Origin: Megalonaias nervosa
Lineage: Eukaryota > Mollusca > Bivalvia > Unionida > Unionidae
Assembly: GCA_016617855.1 (NCBI GenBank)
Contig: JAECUM010006834.1
Span: forward strand, 1-64,000
Length of the DNA stretch: 64,000 nucleotides
Direction: 5' to 3'
Positions 26,801 through 39,081 of this stretch are shown in pieces. Under the pieces are notes generated by a model. The model ran no database searches, was not told the origin of the DNA, and saw only the letters and a list, made by a program, of their open reading frames with translations. Position 1 is the stretch's first letter. Each line of letters starts with the position of its first letter. Position numbers and translations under genes: made by a program.

Positions 26801-27870
26801 AAATTACAGGTTCTTAAGGTATAATTAGTACCACAACCTGCCAGCTACAATTAAACAGCACTCTGTGAGTGCAGAAGTGCGTGGGGGAAGTGGCACTGAT
26901 TCCTTCCCCCACGATCAATTAAACAGCCTGCTGTGCAAGCATTAAACCGTCGCGCAAGCCCGGATGGGCGAAAGCGACGTTAATTAAATCGTCAAGTCAA
27001 GGTGTACCACAGTAATGATACTTGAATCTTTTCCATCGCGTCCTCATGGTGGAAATTTTCAATCCCACACAAGTGCCAAGGCTCTTTCAAAGGAAAACTT
27101 ACAATTATCAACCTCCGGCCCAGTCATGAAATAAAACATAAACCCTTACAACCAAGCGGTATAGTGCATCAACCTCAAACATAATTGGATAATAAAATGC
27201 CATGGCATATAGAACAACTCAACACCAAACGAAAACACGTTCATGTATTCATCAAAAAAGAACATAATCTAGCTAGACGTCTTATTTATTTCAACATAAA
27301 TTTTATTTTTGGATTAAAGAAAATTTAATCCAGATAGAGCTGTCCTAACAAAACATGGGGACCACTGCAACAAACATACACCAAACTACACAACATATGG
27401 GGACCACTACAACAAACATACACCAAAATACACAACACAGGACATAAGCTGACTCTAGCAAAATCACTTGAAAATTCGTCCAAACAGGGATCGAAGGAAA
27501 GTAAACCAACCCGGTGACTTAGAAGTCCTAAATCGGGAGGGGGTGGGAGGGGGCAAAGTACTATGCTAAGTTCTAGGTAAAGGTGAGATAGAAACCAGGC
27601 TCACCGCCAGCCAGTGCAAAGTAAGAAAGTTCACCCCACCGAAGCTTTATGGGATAACAGAACTTAAACTACACGGTAGATCAAAACTTAGAGCAACCCT
27701 GGCAATATTACATTTATTTTATATACGTATGTTACTTTTAAACATGAAAAATTAAAACACAATAGGGGTTGACAAGGGAAACCCTCACCAATACTTACAT
27801 TTTCGAAAAACCAGGGTGTCACTTGTAAGTCCTAACCAGCCATATATGCTTGGACGGGGCTAAGAGGTGT
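23870..27870. other. Non-coding, A/C-rich region with weak degenerate repeats
   Basis: I find no protein motif or RNA gene here. Some internal similarity is visible. A roughly 120-bp unit with ACCATCAG and AAGGTGGTC recurs at 26215-26430. Two related stretches with GAGCAGRGCTC and GAGCTCTGCAAC lie at 25220-25310 and 25425-25505. A 43-bp unit with ATGGGGACCACT is doubled at 27353-27440. AATTAAACAGC recurs at about 26625, 26845 and 26915. The plus strand is poor in T for long stretches. Confidence 0.5.
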
Positions 27871-27876
27871 CAACAA

Positions 27877-28183
27877 AAGCAAGGGGGCTAAGAAGGCCGC
27901 CACCAAAGCCAAGTCTCATCGAAATGGGGACAAAATGAAGAGGAGGAGGAGGGAATTGTATGGAATCTACATTTCTAAAGTCTTGAAACAGGTACACCCT
28001 GACACCGGTATCTCTAGCAATGCTATGTCCATCATGAATAGCTATTTGAACGATATTTTTGAGAGAATCGCTGCCGAAACTTCCAGACTGTCCCATTACA
28101 ACAAGCGTTCTACAGGTGAACATGCCAAGCACGCCTAAAGCGAGGGCACCAATGCTGTTACCAAGTACACCAGCAGCAAGTAA
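27877..28183 (+). pseudogene. Histone H2B pseudogene
   Basis: A Lys/Ala-rich N-terminal stretch (KKAATKAK) leads into [17 protein letters not shown], then [20 protein letters not shown] and HYNKRST, near-consensus H2B. About 15-20 codons of the C-terminal helix region are deleted after KRST. The sequence resumes as GEHAKHA, reaches a TAA in place of the usual Val, and continues as SEGTNAVTKYTSSK to a second TAA at 28181. Without the deleted segment it cannot fold as H2B. The histone-type 3' stem-loop remains downstream, so it derives from a replication-dependent gene at DNA level. Confidence 0.88.
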
Positions 28184-28213
28184 TTGTCCAGTTTACAACA
28201 GAAACATCAAAAC

Positions 28214-28229
28214 GGCCCTTTTCAGGGCG
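28214..28229 (+). terminator. Histone mRNA 3' stem-loop
   Basis: GGCCCTTTTCAGGGC matches the replication-dependent histone processing hairpin: a six-base GC-rich stem, a TTTC-type loop and an upstream A-rich CATCAAAAC context. It lies about 30 bp after the H2B pseudogene stop, the normal spacing. The purine-rich downstream element is not clear. Confidence 0.85.
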
Positions 28230-28536
28230 ATACATATCTCTAGATAAGATGTAATGTTTCAACTATGTTTTAGATTTAATATCAGGTGCACCACTTACCT
28301 ATATATGATATGATATGATAATATATTATGATATTCACAGCAGTTGGGAATTGATTTATGTAATGAGAGTGTAATGTAGTCCATGTGGATGAGTTTGGTT
28401 TGCAACCTCGATAAACAATGCCCCATATAATCCTTGCCTAGTGCCAGTGACAAAAAATGCTATAAACAGTAAAAAGCAATGAATAGCACATGGTTGTCCC
28501 CTGTCTATGCTGCTATATGTAATAGCAATATAATTC

Positions 28537-29800
28537 TTGAACATAAACAAACATAATAACACTAATATTCAAGGAATTAAATTACCAAATTTGAAACACG
28601 ATTTTAAAACTATACTACATACAGATGACTGCGCGAACATTACCAGAGATGAATACTCCTTCAAACATCTACAAGATGAATTCCTACAATTTGGGAAAGC
28701 CTCTGGCTTTGCAATAAACCATTATAAAACAGAAATTTTACTAATAGGAAACTGGAGGGGAAATCACCCTGGTCTCCCCCCACCCCCACCCCGAACTTGA
28801 TTAAGATCATGTAAAGGCATTAGGGATAATTTTCTGGAAAAACTCTACTCACAAGAACTATCGTGAGTTACTAATCAAGATAGATGTACAGATTGAAACT
28901 TGTTCGCACACAAAGATTAACTTAATGGACCGTATTCAGGTTGCTAAAACCTACATGCACAGTCAGTTGAACTACACGATGAATTCGGTTCAATTCATGG
29001 AAGCCATGATTGGCAACATCGAAAGGAAAATAGTGAGCTTTATTTGGAATGACTAAATTCACTATCTAAAGAAAAAGCATATATGCAGACCCAAAGAAAG
29101 AGGGAGGCTAGCCTTGCCAAACCTGAGCATTAAACAGAAAGCTACTATCTTAAATAGGTTTAAGCAAATTAAAAAGCACTCCAAAATTTCCATGGGAAGC
29201 CATACATATTTATTTATTTGGATATTTATATCGTTTCAACAAGGAAATCTATAAAAATGATAAACTAATTAAATTATTAGAACCTCCGGGCTCATATAGA
29301 AGTGTCAGTGAGCTTTTATGCATTTATAGAGATAATACAAGTGTATGGGATAAAAAGAGTGATATCTATACAATTCTAAATGATATGATCTCTCAAGACA
29401 AGCAGGAAATTGAATTCCGCCACCCTGAGATGAACTGGGCGGCCATTTTGAAAAATTGGTAGGGTATTTGATCGGCCTCTATACAAAGCAGGCTCTTCCT
29501 ATACCTGCACGACAAATGGCTAACGGGAGAAATGGCCTTCAGTAGACACTTATTAACCCACTTACCAAACTGTAGATTATGTGGGAAGTTCATAGATTCT
29601 AAAAACCACTTAATAACTTCATGCCCTAAAACAGCGTCAGAGAGACAGGTGTTAAAAGAAAAGATCAAGACTAAATATGGGATAATAGAAAATAAACAAC
29701 TATTATATACAAATAATATTAATGGTATGAAGATTTATAATGATCTAATCTCATATATAAATTCGATCATGAAAGCAAGGGATTTTAATAACTAAACAAT
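28537..29800 (+). pseudogene. L1/Tx1-like LINE reverse transcriptase, 3' fragment
   Basis: Plus-strand frames give LHTDDCANI (the catalytic YADD box altered to HTDD) with GFAINHYKTEILLIG. Then in another frame come LGIIFWKNS, the thumb-like INLMDRIQVAKTYMHSQLNY, ERKIVSFIWND and GRLALPNLSIKQKA. The C-terminal C-x2-C..H..C knuckle is NCRLCGKFIDSKNHLITSCP (29566-29625). Stops and shifts interrupt it, and 5' parts are absent. The fragment ends in a (TG)n tail at 29811. The order of motifs fits L1/Tx1-type LINEs; the clade is not certain. Confidence 0.7.
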
Positions 29801-29808
29801 TTAATTTT

Positions 29809-29810
<2 letters not shown>

Positions 29811-29857
<47 letters not shown>
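29811..29857. repeat. (TG)n microsatellite at LINE 3' end
   Basis: This is an uninterrupted TG repeat of about 46 bp starting right after the last LINE codons, consistent with a simple-repeat 3' tail of the element. Frames across it give Cys-Val repeats that are not genes. Confidence 0.9.
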
Positions 29858-29859
<2 letters not shown>

Positions 29860-29860
<1 letters not shown>

Positions 29861-32500
29861 ATAATTTCCAAAATTATTACTTTAAATTAATTCAATATTA
29901 TACCTGTGAGGTCCTTTATGTTATCAATATACATAATAACAACAGAGACACATACAACAACACAGAGATATGGCCTTGGGATGTAGGGAGATCAAGATGG
30001 TACAATGCTAATCCTACGTGACTCACGTGTGGGTAGTACGGGTCGTACCGGATCTCCCCATAGGTGAGGCCAGTAATAAAAACATTACGAAAAGAGAAAC
30101 ACAGAACAATTACTACACAGCACAACACAACACACACGACATGCACATACCCAACACTACAAATACATACTTATACACTCGGCCACAATTAATCCTGTTA
30201 CTCTCCTCATCTATCTATTTCTCTCCTTTACAGCACAGACATTAAATTATCATGCAGGTTCTAAAGACCGGGAAGCACGGTATCGACGACCTAATTCCGG
30301 AATTCCCGATTTAATCTGAACCAATAAAAGTAAATAACAACTCTAAGAATTTGACCTCTATCTAGCCAGTCCTTACACAAACACAACATACGAAACCAAT
30401 AGCACACGCACATAGCACACATAGGACAACATTAATCCCTGGCTAGGATCACTTGTGATAAATAACCTCCAAGACTAGCCTGGGTTCAGGAGTATTTTTA
30501 CAATAGAGGAGGATGGTGTATAAACCCTATCTCAAAATTAATAAAATCAAAATTTAATAAACTTAACACAAACAACACATACATAATGGGGGAAAAAATA
30601 ACACATACAATCCTTTTAACTTTCGGCACTAAGGGGTCTCTTTTATGATGACAAATCTGAGAGAGACCACACCAATAACTGGGACAATTCTTTTATCCAC
30701 CAAATCCGGCAGAGAACCACCTCAAGGATCTATCAACACAAGGAAGCAGAACCAACAAAGAACTATTGCAGCCCGCCTAGCAGTCTTCACATAGAATAAA
30801 GGAACAAAGGACGCTCAAACCTAGAACAAAGGAACCAACTCAGAACAAAAGGATTTAGGTAGGAAATTTTTACTAAGCCTGAGGACATTACGCTGTGCTG
30901 TTTTTATTTAATAATTATACAAATACTTAATTCTCACTAACAACTACATTTTTAAAGAACATTTATTATTCCCTTCTAAATAATATAATCTAACTTTGCC
31001 GAGTTTTTCCTTAAACAGGTACTAGGACTCGTACTAGTTTATACCTGGACCGAGTCCTTACAATTTATCAAGCACTGGAAATTCTGTGAGACTCTAGGTT
31101 AAAGGAAAAACTAATTATCGCCAAATTATCCACTCTACCCTATAATCGGTTTTATAACCACTAAACGCACATCTCCCTAAAACAGGTGTTAGGAACCATA
31201 CTAGTATACACCTGAACAGAATCCTAGCAAGTTATCAAGCTCTTGACAACCTCTGCATAGATTTTCTGTTATAGGAGATTTTCTTCTTTACCTATCTTTT
31301 CTAATAACCATACCTGCAGCTTGCTAAATCCCCTACCCCATTTTATTACTCAAAACATTCATTAAGTTAAGTAATAATTTGATTGCAACTACTCAAATAA
31401 TTTGGCAACCTACCAACTTAAAAAACTGAAACTAAAACCACAACCTCAAAATGTCTAAACAATGGAACGCGACCAAAATGGCGCATAACGGAATAAAGAA
31501 TACTGTCAGGAAAATCAACACACTCAAAAAATGACCACTAGCAATCCATCACCAACTCCCCTGTTGGGCACTAATAGTTCGCGACTATTAACATGACAAT
31601 TCGACACAAGCGCAGGAACGACAAGGAAATAAAACCCAAAATACTTAACTACTCAAATAGAACCCGAACTAATCTGATACAGAAACCGATGGAGGATTTA
31701 GATGCAAACTCACCAATTTTCTTCAAAGACGCAAACAAAGCCTATGAATATGTGGAACTTGATGATACCCTACCCATGCTAGAGATGGAAAACGAAAACG
31801 AACTCCCAAGCCCCACCCAAATGGATCTAAATAAAACCCTAAATAATGCACCTCCTCCTACGTACCAAAAGCTGGCGATATCCCCTGCACAACAACCGAT
31901 ATGGATACAAAATTTCCAATAATACTAAATCAGACACAACTCCAATTCAAATTCAACAATTACAATGTAAGATCAGTAACAAAGAAACAAATTTTAATAA
32001 CAAATCGCAAACAAATCCCATCAATCAAACCACTTGCCTACTCAGCTAGTAAACCCAATAAACAAGAAAACAAAAACAAAACAAAAAACTGTATATCCAT
32101 GATAGCCAAATATCTGGCCCTTCGGGAATTAAAGAAATCCAAAACAAAAACAAACACCTAAACGTTTCAGTAACAAGAGCTTACTTATGCAAGAAGGATT
32201 GAAAATTTGGCTGAATGCTCGCCAATCAAATCACGCTAATAGCATCCAATCAAAGGACGCCTTTTAAATTCCCCTGGCTAACTACAAGCCGTGTATGTTG
32301 CATTGTCCGTTTCCTTTATGGGAATATATTTTGTTTTGAATCTTACACGCGTCATTCTCATACTGCTCCTTAACACGTACAGCGTTCTCGATTTTTATCT
32401 GCAGTGGCCAGGACCAAACAAACCGCCCGTAAATCTTTCCGAATTGCCCAAACGACATCCAAACAAAATGGCCAACATATGCAACTGTACGCAAGAGAAC
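29860..32500. other. Non-coding region with degenerate duplications
   Basis: No convincing gene is present. Two related stretches of about 180 bp (about 31010-31110 and 31180-31275) share ACAGGTRYTAGGA, ACTAGT, ACCTGRAC and TATCAAGC. A 109-codon Asn/Pro-rich frame at 31593-31922 has an odd acidic middle (YEYVELDDTLPMLEMENE) and no known motif. It could be a LINE ORF1 remnant but I cannot support that. Confidence 0.4.
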
Positions 32501-32530
32501 TGTGACATTCCGTCAAAATGAACCAGAATT

Positions 32531-33865
32531 TTGGATCCACATGTTACAGTGGTTTTTGAAACACATTGGGGAGACGAAGGAAAAGGAAAAGTGGTCGACA
32601 TGATCTCTCTCGAGGCTGACATTATATGCCATTGTCAGGGAGGCAACAATGCAGGCCATGCAGTTGTTGTGGGTAAGAAAGAGTATGCCTTCCACATTCT
32701 CCCCAGTGGCATTGTGAGTCCTGATTGCGTAGCAGTGATTGGTAATGGTTGCCTAATTCACCTGAAACAGCTGTTTGAGGAGATAGAGCAGAATGAAGTA
32801 AAAGACTTATGTGTCTGCCCATCCAGGTTGCTGATTTCAAACAGAGCTCACATTGTGTTCGACATCCACCAGAAAGCTGATGGCTTGCAGAAACGTGACT
32901 GGGAAAAATCACGTTGGTACAACCAAGAGGGGAATAGGTCCAGCTTACTCCTCCAAGGCAACAAGGAATGAACTGCAAGTTAGTGATTTGATTGGCGACT
33001 TTGGAATCTTTTCAGAAAAATACCATCACCTTGTGGAATATTTCAAGCACAGGTACCCAAATTTGGAGGTGAATGTGGCAGCTGATCTGAGAGAACTCTC
33101 GGATCTGAGAGATAGAATTCCTCCATTTGTGATTGACACCGTTTTATACCTGCATAAGGCTGTGAAGGAATGCAAGAACATACTCATTGAGGAGCATGTA
33201 TGTAAGACTATCTCTTGAAATCTTTATATCATGTTCATTGAACTCATTGAGGAGCCTCAGTCTAACATATTGGACATAGATTTTGGACTTTACACGTATG
33301 TGACATCATCCAACTGCAATATAGGAGGGGTATGTGCAGGGCTAGGTGTTCCCCTACATCAGATAATAGACGTCTATGGAGTCATTAAAGCTTACTTGAC
33401 CAGAGTGCGATCTGGAGCATTTCGCACAGAACTTGATAATGATCTTGGAAATCTACTGGTAGACCGTGGTCGCGAGTATGGTGTAACAACTGGCAGGAGA
33501 CGGAGAGTTGGCTGGCTAGATATTGTTATGCTGCGATACTCCAATATGATCAATGGCTTCACTGTGATTGCTATCACTAAACTGGACATTTTGAATGTAT
33601 TTGAGGAAATAAAGATAGGAGTAGCTTACATAATTGATGAGCAGAGAATGGAACACAGCCTCCGTGCTACGGATGAGGACTTGAAAAAGGTCACAGTAGA
33701 GTACATAACATTGCCAGGCTGGAAAAGAAACACAGAGAATATCCGAAGCTTCAAAGAGCTACCAACAGAAGCTCAGAATTATGTCAACAAGATCCAGGAA
33801 CTGATGGGAATGCAAGTGAAGTGGATTGGTGTAGGGAAGGCCCGAGATTCCACCATTGAATATAA
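32531..33865 (+). pseudogene. Intronless adenylosuccinate synthetase copy, broken
   Basis: The intact enzyme joins IMP and aspartate using GTP in AMP synthesis. Near full-length homology is seen without introns: [11 protein letters not shown] (P-loop and catalytic Asp), [11 protein letters not shown] (catalytic His), [54 protein letters not shown] and VKWIGVGKARDS at the C-terminus. Breaks are a frame change near 32903-32908 and a 60-bp tandem insertion with a stop at 33183-33242. The normal C-terminal end is lost after 33865. No poly(A) tail is visible. It is a processed pseudogene, or an old single-exon duplicate. Confidence 0.88.
33183..33255 (+). repeat. 60-bp duplication inside the ADSS copy
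   Basis: CTCATTGAGGAGC occurs at 33183 and again at 33243, so a 60-bp segment has been inserted between two 13-bp repeats. It interrupts the conserved ILIE..QSNILDIDFG region and contains a TGA. The segment also holds GTATGTAAG, a good 5' splice site, with AG at its far end. Confidence 0.75.
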
Positions 33866-33989
33866 CCGAGGGACCCAATTTTTCCATGCTGAACCTGTTT
33901 TCCTTAATTCCACTGAAGCCCGCCGGTCTCCCTGTTTTACACAACATTCATGGACTCTGTATTCACAAGTCAGCATGGTTTGTTTTTGA

Positions 33990-36970
33990 TTACCAACTAA
34001 TTGTTAACCCATATTAAGTGCTTCAAATTTGATATTTTTAATTGAATAAGAACTGAGCTGTTGAATATACAATTTATTTATAATTACACAATAAAGGGTG
34101 GTTACTTGAACAGCATATCACATGGTGTAGGTCATAATTTGTATACATCATGCACAGTTTGTTTTTTGTTGTTTTTTTCAAAAAGAAAGCAAGCCATGGC
34201 TTGAAACTGAGACTGTTGTCACAACTCACTTTCACAAGAGTTCAGGAGACTTAGTGTTGTACCCAGATGTTGTCACAAGCAAACGTTTTGTTCTCCATTT
34301 AAATATATGTGCATACATCCTTAGGGTTACTACAACTGTTCCAGAAGTAGGCACTTTGATCTCCTTTTTAATCTTTCAATAATCTTGGTCAATTGTTTTG
34401 TTTCTGTCCATTTCTTCAGGTTTGTGCCTTTGCTAAATCTACCATCTTCTGCCCGTTCCATATATTTTTTTTTCATTTTCTTCAACTTATCTCACCCATG
34501 AGACGGGCAAGACTTGGTAATATTTTTTCAACAGCATTTTTACTTTAGCTCCATGACATGAACAAAATTTAGTATGTTGTTAACTTTCTGGATGTATACA
34601 CCTTAATAAGTTCAACTCGACATGGATTTGTATTGCTAGTGATGATGTGATATACGAGGAATAAGTCCCAATGTGATATTTCTTGATACATATTCATCTT
34701 AACTTTCTCATCACAGTTGAGTTTCACTAGTTAATTTTTATTTAAAGTTTGAATAAATTCAAAGTGTATTTCATTGTCAAAACTAGATGTAATAACATAA
34801 TTTAAATAGATACCATGTGAAGAAAAAAAGCTTCACAAGTATGTGATCAAACTTGATATTTAAGTTTATCGTCTCTGATAATTTCCACATAGAAAGTGAT
34901 AATGTTTATAACGTGATCTTGTATCTGATTGGCTATCATGCTCATTACCAATATGGAGAGAAAGGTCACAGTAGAGTACATAACCAATTTTGACAAGCTT
35001 ACATCATCATGGACCTTAAAAGGTTCTTTATTAAATAGATCAGCTTATATTAAGTGTTTTTGCAGATCTTTGATCGGGCTAGCTACTTCCATAGAGAACA
35101 TAATTCTCATCTGATATTGATGAAACTTTAACATGTTTATTATCGTCCAGATCTTGTAATTGAAAACTGTGTATTAATTATGCTTCTGTCTTGGAAAGAA
35201 TATTTATCAGATGAAAGTAATATTAGTTCAATGAACATGATATAAAGATTGCCAGAGATAGTCTTACATACTGTATTCATTTGCTTATAAGACAAATGCA
35301 ACTGCAAACTGCACAGACCCATATCTGCCTTCACATAATGTGATGGCAAATCAGGGCCATTGCAGTTTGTTGTGAGTAATCAGTTGAACAGCATAGACCC
35401 TGATCTGCATGTGCATTATGCTATGGCTGATCATGATCTCTATGATGTTTGACTCTACTTGCAAGCAAATATATACAGTAGGGTTGTTTACTGTCCTTTC
35501 TACATAAGCCTTCCTATTAAGAAGGTCGGATAATATAAGCTAGGCCCACTTTAGCCTCTTGATTTATGTACTTCAGAAATGCAAGGTCACTACATCCTTC
35601 TCAATAAAAAATGACCCCACACAAACAGAAACTGCAAAACTTAAAATGCACTATCTTGAATAGAGTATTACATAGAAGTAAAACTTGTGTACTACACAGT
35701 TTGGAAAGAATAAAATCCGCGGAAATCACTTGTATCCAAACTGCACTATCAATTTTAGGCCTTTCGATAGAATTTAAAATACTGCCTCCCTTTTTCGGAG
35801 AGCTAAGCCACAAGGTACTACGCGAAGTGTACAGGCCTGCGAAAGAGCCCCAGAAAATTCCATATGTAGGACATGGACAAACAGTACACAAATACGGTGT
35901 GATACGACAAATCAAGTTAACATCGGGTAACACATAATAACATTAGGAACTAAAACAAAATTTTTTTCCTTTAAAGTTTTGGCTCTTCGGACTCTTTTTC
36001 CTCGAAGAAAAGGACATCTCCGCTTGATATGATTATTTTGGGAATGATAATTGTAGAATATGACAACCAACCACTAATGCAGAAGTGCATTGATTCCATC
36101 AACATTATTTCAAGTAAAACTAATGGATTTGGTGCAGTACATAGTCACAAATTGAGATCAAAAACAAACAATGTGCTTTTGCTTTCTTTTTTGCCCCTTC
36201 TATGCATGAAAAGCGGGGACATAGCATCCAGGTCCCCATCTGTAAAACTATAACTTCCTTTCATTACCTTTCAAGGAAATGAAACTTGGCATACCTGTAT
36301 CTCATCATTAGAGACTGCATCTTGTGTGAAATTAGGGGTCTTATCTTCAAGACTAAGGCCAGTCAGCTCAAGATTTTGTGTTATCATCATATAGGTTTTC
36401 TTGTTATTCATGTTAGCAATTTAAAATAGTTTGGCCTCATCAAATTCATCATATAGAATTTCTTGAAACTCATGTCAGCAAATTAAAACAGTTTGGCCTC
36501 ATCAAATGCCTTCAACTTACCACCATATAATCATCGGGTGGTCGAAATTCTTGGCAAAAAATGGGCGAAATCCAATTTGATTAGAACCAGAATACAATTT
36601 GAAAGAAACACCCTGACAGCATATTCAACACTCCCTTGAACCTGTCAACATGTCGTGAAGTCCACAAAGTTTGCAATGATCATGACGATATTCTCAGTCC
36701 GAGTACTGTATTACACATCGCTCTTATATTCTTTTTTTAATTTTGTAAGCATGTTGATTTGTCCCTTTTCTGATCTGACATGTTTAAAAAGACCCATCAG
36801 CTCTAAAACTTTTCAGTCAGACACCAACCTTGAGTGACACTGCAAATGCCTGTTTTGCTGAACATCCAGGCACCATTTTCTTTAAAACTACAGAGTGGTG
36901 TGCCACCTAACTATAATATTAATATCATGAATTTGTGAGGCAGAGTATAAGATTAAAGAAACCCATCTGT
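33990..36970. other. Non-coding region, no gene seen
   Basis: This is AT-rich with stops in all frames. A 26-bp match to the ADSS copy (AAAGGTCACAGTAGAGTACA) recurs at about 34960. A repeat with AGACCCATATCTGCCTTCAC and a related second unit lies at 35310-35440, and similar units occur at 43000-43110. A 108-codon open frame at 35611-35937 has no motif that I recognise. Confidence 0.5.
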
Positions 36971-36980
36971 TTTCTTGGAA

Positions 36981-36982
36981 GT

Positions 36983-37034
<52 letters not shown>
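36981..37034. repeat. (GT)n microsatellite
   Basis: A GT dinucleotide repeat of about 54 bp with one early interruption (TCTGT). Nothing coding crosses it. Confidence 0.92.
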
Positions 37035-37253
37035 TTTGGATTTTTAACACAGCTTTAACAGTTTTCAGATATATCATTACGCCTGCAGTGTGGCAGGTTA
37101 TAGTGATGTCTAGCACTAGGGCATCATGCCACAGACATGTAGTATTATTTCCCAGTCACATTATCCTGACACTAGGCCAACCAGTCCTAACACTAACTTC
37201 TCAGTGCTGTGCACCAAGCAAGGCAACTACTAGTACCAGTTTTAAAAGTCTTT

Positions 37254-37321
37254 GATATGACTCAGCCGGGGTTCGCACTCCAATTTGAGTTGGATGCTCT
37301 AACCACCTAGGCCACTTTTGG
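37254..37321 (-). repeat. tRNA-derived SINE head fragment
   Basis: Read on the minus strand, GTGGCCTAGGTGGTTAGAGC has the D-arm/box A pattern. A TCCAA..TTGGA hairpin follows in the anticodon-arm position, then GCGAACCCCGGCTGAGTCA like the box B/T-arm. Several bases of the T-arm are missing, so it is not a functional tRNA. It looks like the head of a dispersed SINE. Confidence 0.45.
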
Positions 37322-38815
37322 AAATGTGTTTTCTACAGTTGCTATAAATAGAAAATAAGGAAAGAATATATAGGTTGGAGAAATTTACACTTATGCAATT
37401 CTTACACAGCAGCCTTCCTTTTTAAAGTATTCTGGAATTTATATGAGTCGCAAAGAAATGATAATAAAAATGACTAATACAACCTTATATTGCTTTATTT
37501 TTATTTTAATTTTAATGTACCATAAAAGCGTATTTTATATACAGGCAATTGCGGGACGTAATTAGGTGCAAAAAGTTTACTGTCTAACAGTTATGCATAT
37601 GGCACGATGGTAAATTTTATATCATCATATAAAAATATTCAAACAATACAAAAATTATTTCACCAATCAATTTCTATATTTCATTGTAAAATATATAATG
37701 GATAGGATATATGTTTCAGACTTATGATTAACATATAATATATAATATATGATTAATATATAATATATGGATATTGAACATTCACAACATCGTTGTAATG
37801 ACAGCAGATTTCTAACTGGACTTGACATTATTTTTGTAACTCTTGTTCACTTTTTACCATGTCATTTGTTTCAAAGCTGAGAGTAAATAACAAGGTAAAT
37901 CACAGCAAATTTATCACAGTGAAAACAACCTTAAGATTTAAAGTAAAAATGGAAACCGATTTGTGTGAAGAATATTTAGTACATGAGAGTACTATATCAT
38001 TGGAATGGTAAATACCACATTGTACAGTGTCTGTCTTTGGCATGCAGTGTCTTGTCATGATCAGTTTTACAATTACATTGCTTCCAGCTGAAGCTGGCAA
38101 GACAATAAAAGGCAGCGTATTACGTTACATTTAGACATGTTATAACACTACAAACGTTCTATGGAACAGTGTCTCATACATGATCAGTGTTACAATTACA
38201 CCGATTCCTTAGCAAGCAAGGCAAGAGAGGGCAAAATCAGAAAACCTAACAATTTACATTTCATTTTAATGTATTATAACATTATAGCGAAGTTCCATTT
38301 CAATTCAATGACTAATGTACTGATTTAAAGTTATACAACTGTAAAAAATAAAACTCTTAAACAGAATCTTTAAATGGACTTTCCAATACTGACATTGAAG
38401 CAAGACAGGAAACAAAGATATATCAATGTACCAACTTTAGGTATACATCATTTTTATACCAAAATTTAATAAAATGCAACCAATAATGTAAATGATACAA
38501 TGAGTTCAATTTCATTTACAAATTAGAACGATTAATTTTGAAAGTAAAATTAACCCCCGCCCCAAATGACAATGACTGCAGCTCTGACGAAAAGGTGAAT
38601 AAAATGAAAGTGTGAAATACAAGGACTCTGACCTTTGAGGTCTGGATTTTTAATCTTCTGTAGAATCAAAATAGTGAATTAACAGTTCAGTGAATTTAAG
38701 GTGCTTTGAGAAAATTTGGGCAAGTCTGACAACCCCCATCCATGCAAAAAAAATATCTGAATTTAAAAGTTCATAAGACACTGCTGAATATAAATATTTC
38801 ATGTAAAAAGTCAAA
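37322..38815. other. Non-coding region, no gene seen
   Basis: AT-rich sequence with a short (TATAATATA)n-like stretch near 37730-37770. Two partly similar segments carry CATGATCAGTKTTACAATTACA near 38055 and 38180. There is no protein or RNA motif. Confidence 0.5.
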
Positions 38816-38816
38816 T

Positions 38817-39081
38817 GGTAGAAAAATGTAGAGAAAATTAAGATTTTCACATGAAAATCTAATAAAGTTGTTTTCATGTGCCAAAAAAGACGCATGCCAA
38901 AATTAATCTGTCTGCCTTAAACAATTTTGCTCAACTGCGCTTAGTCTGGTAGAAAAATGTAGAGAAAATTAAGATTTTCACATGAAAATCTAATAAAGTT
39001 GTTTTCATGTGCCAAAAAAGACGCATGCCAAAATTAATCTGCCTGCCTTAAACAATTTTGCTCAACTGCGCTTAGTCTGGT
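38817..39081. repeat. 131-bp perfect-like tandem duplication
   Basis: The unit starting GGTAGAAAAATGTAGAGAAA at 38817 is repeated at 38948. The copies differ at only one base that I can see (CTGTCTGCC against CTGCCTGCC). Such low divergence indicates a very recent duplication or an assembly artefact. Confidence 0.9.

Noticed and set aside
32531..33989. Functional adenylosuccinate synthetase gene
   Set aside because: At least one frameshift, an insertion with a stop and loss of the normal C-terminus.
36925..37116. Thr-His and Cys-Val repeat proteins
   Set aside because: They are translations of the (GT)n microsatellite.
37254..37321. Functional tRNA gene
   Set aside because: The T-arm is incomplete and no acceptor stem pairs; a SINE head fits better.
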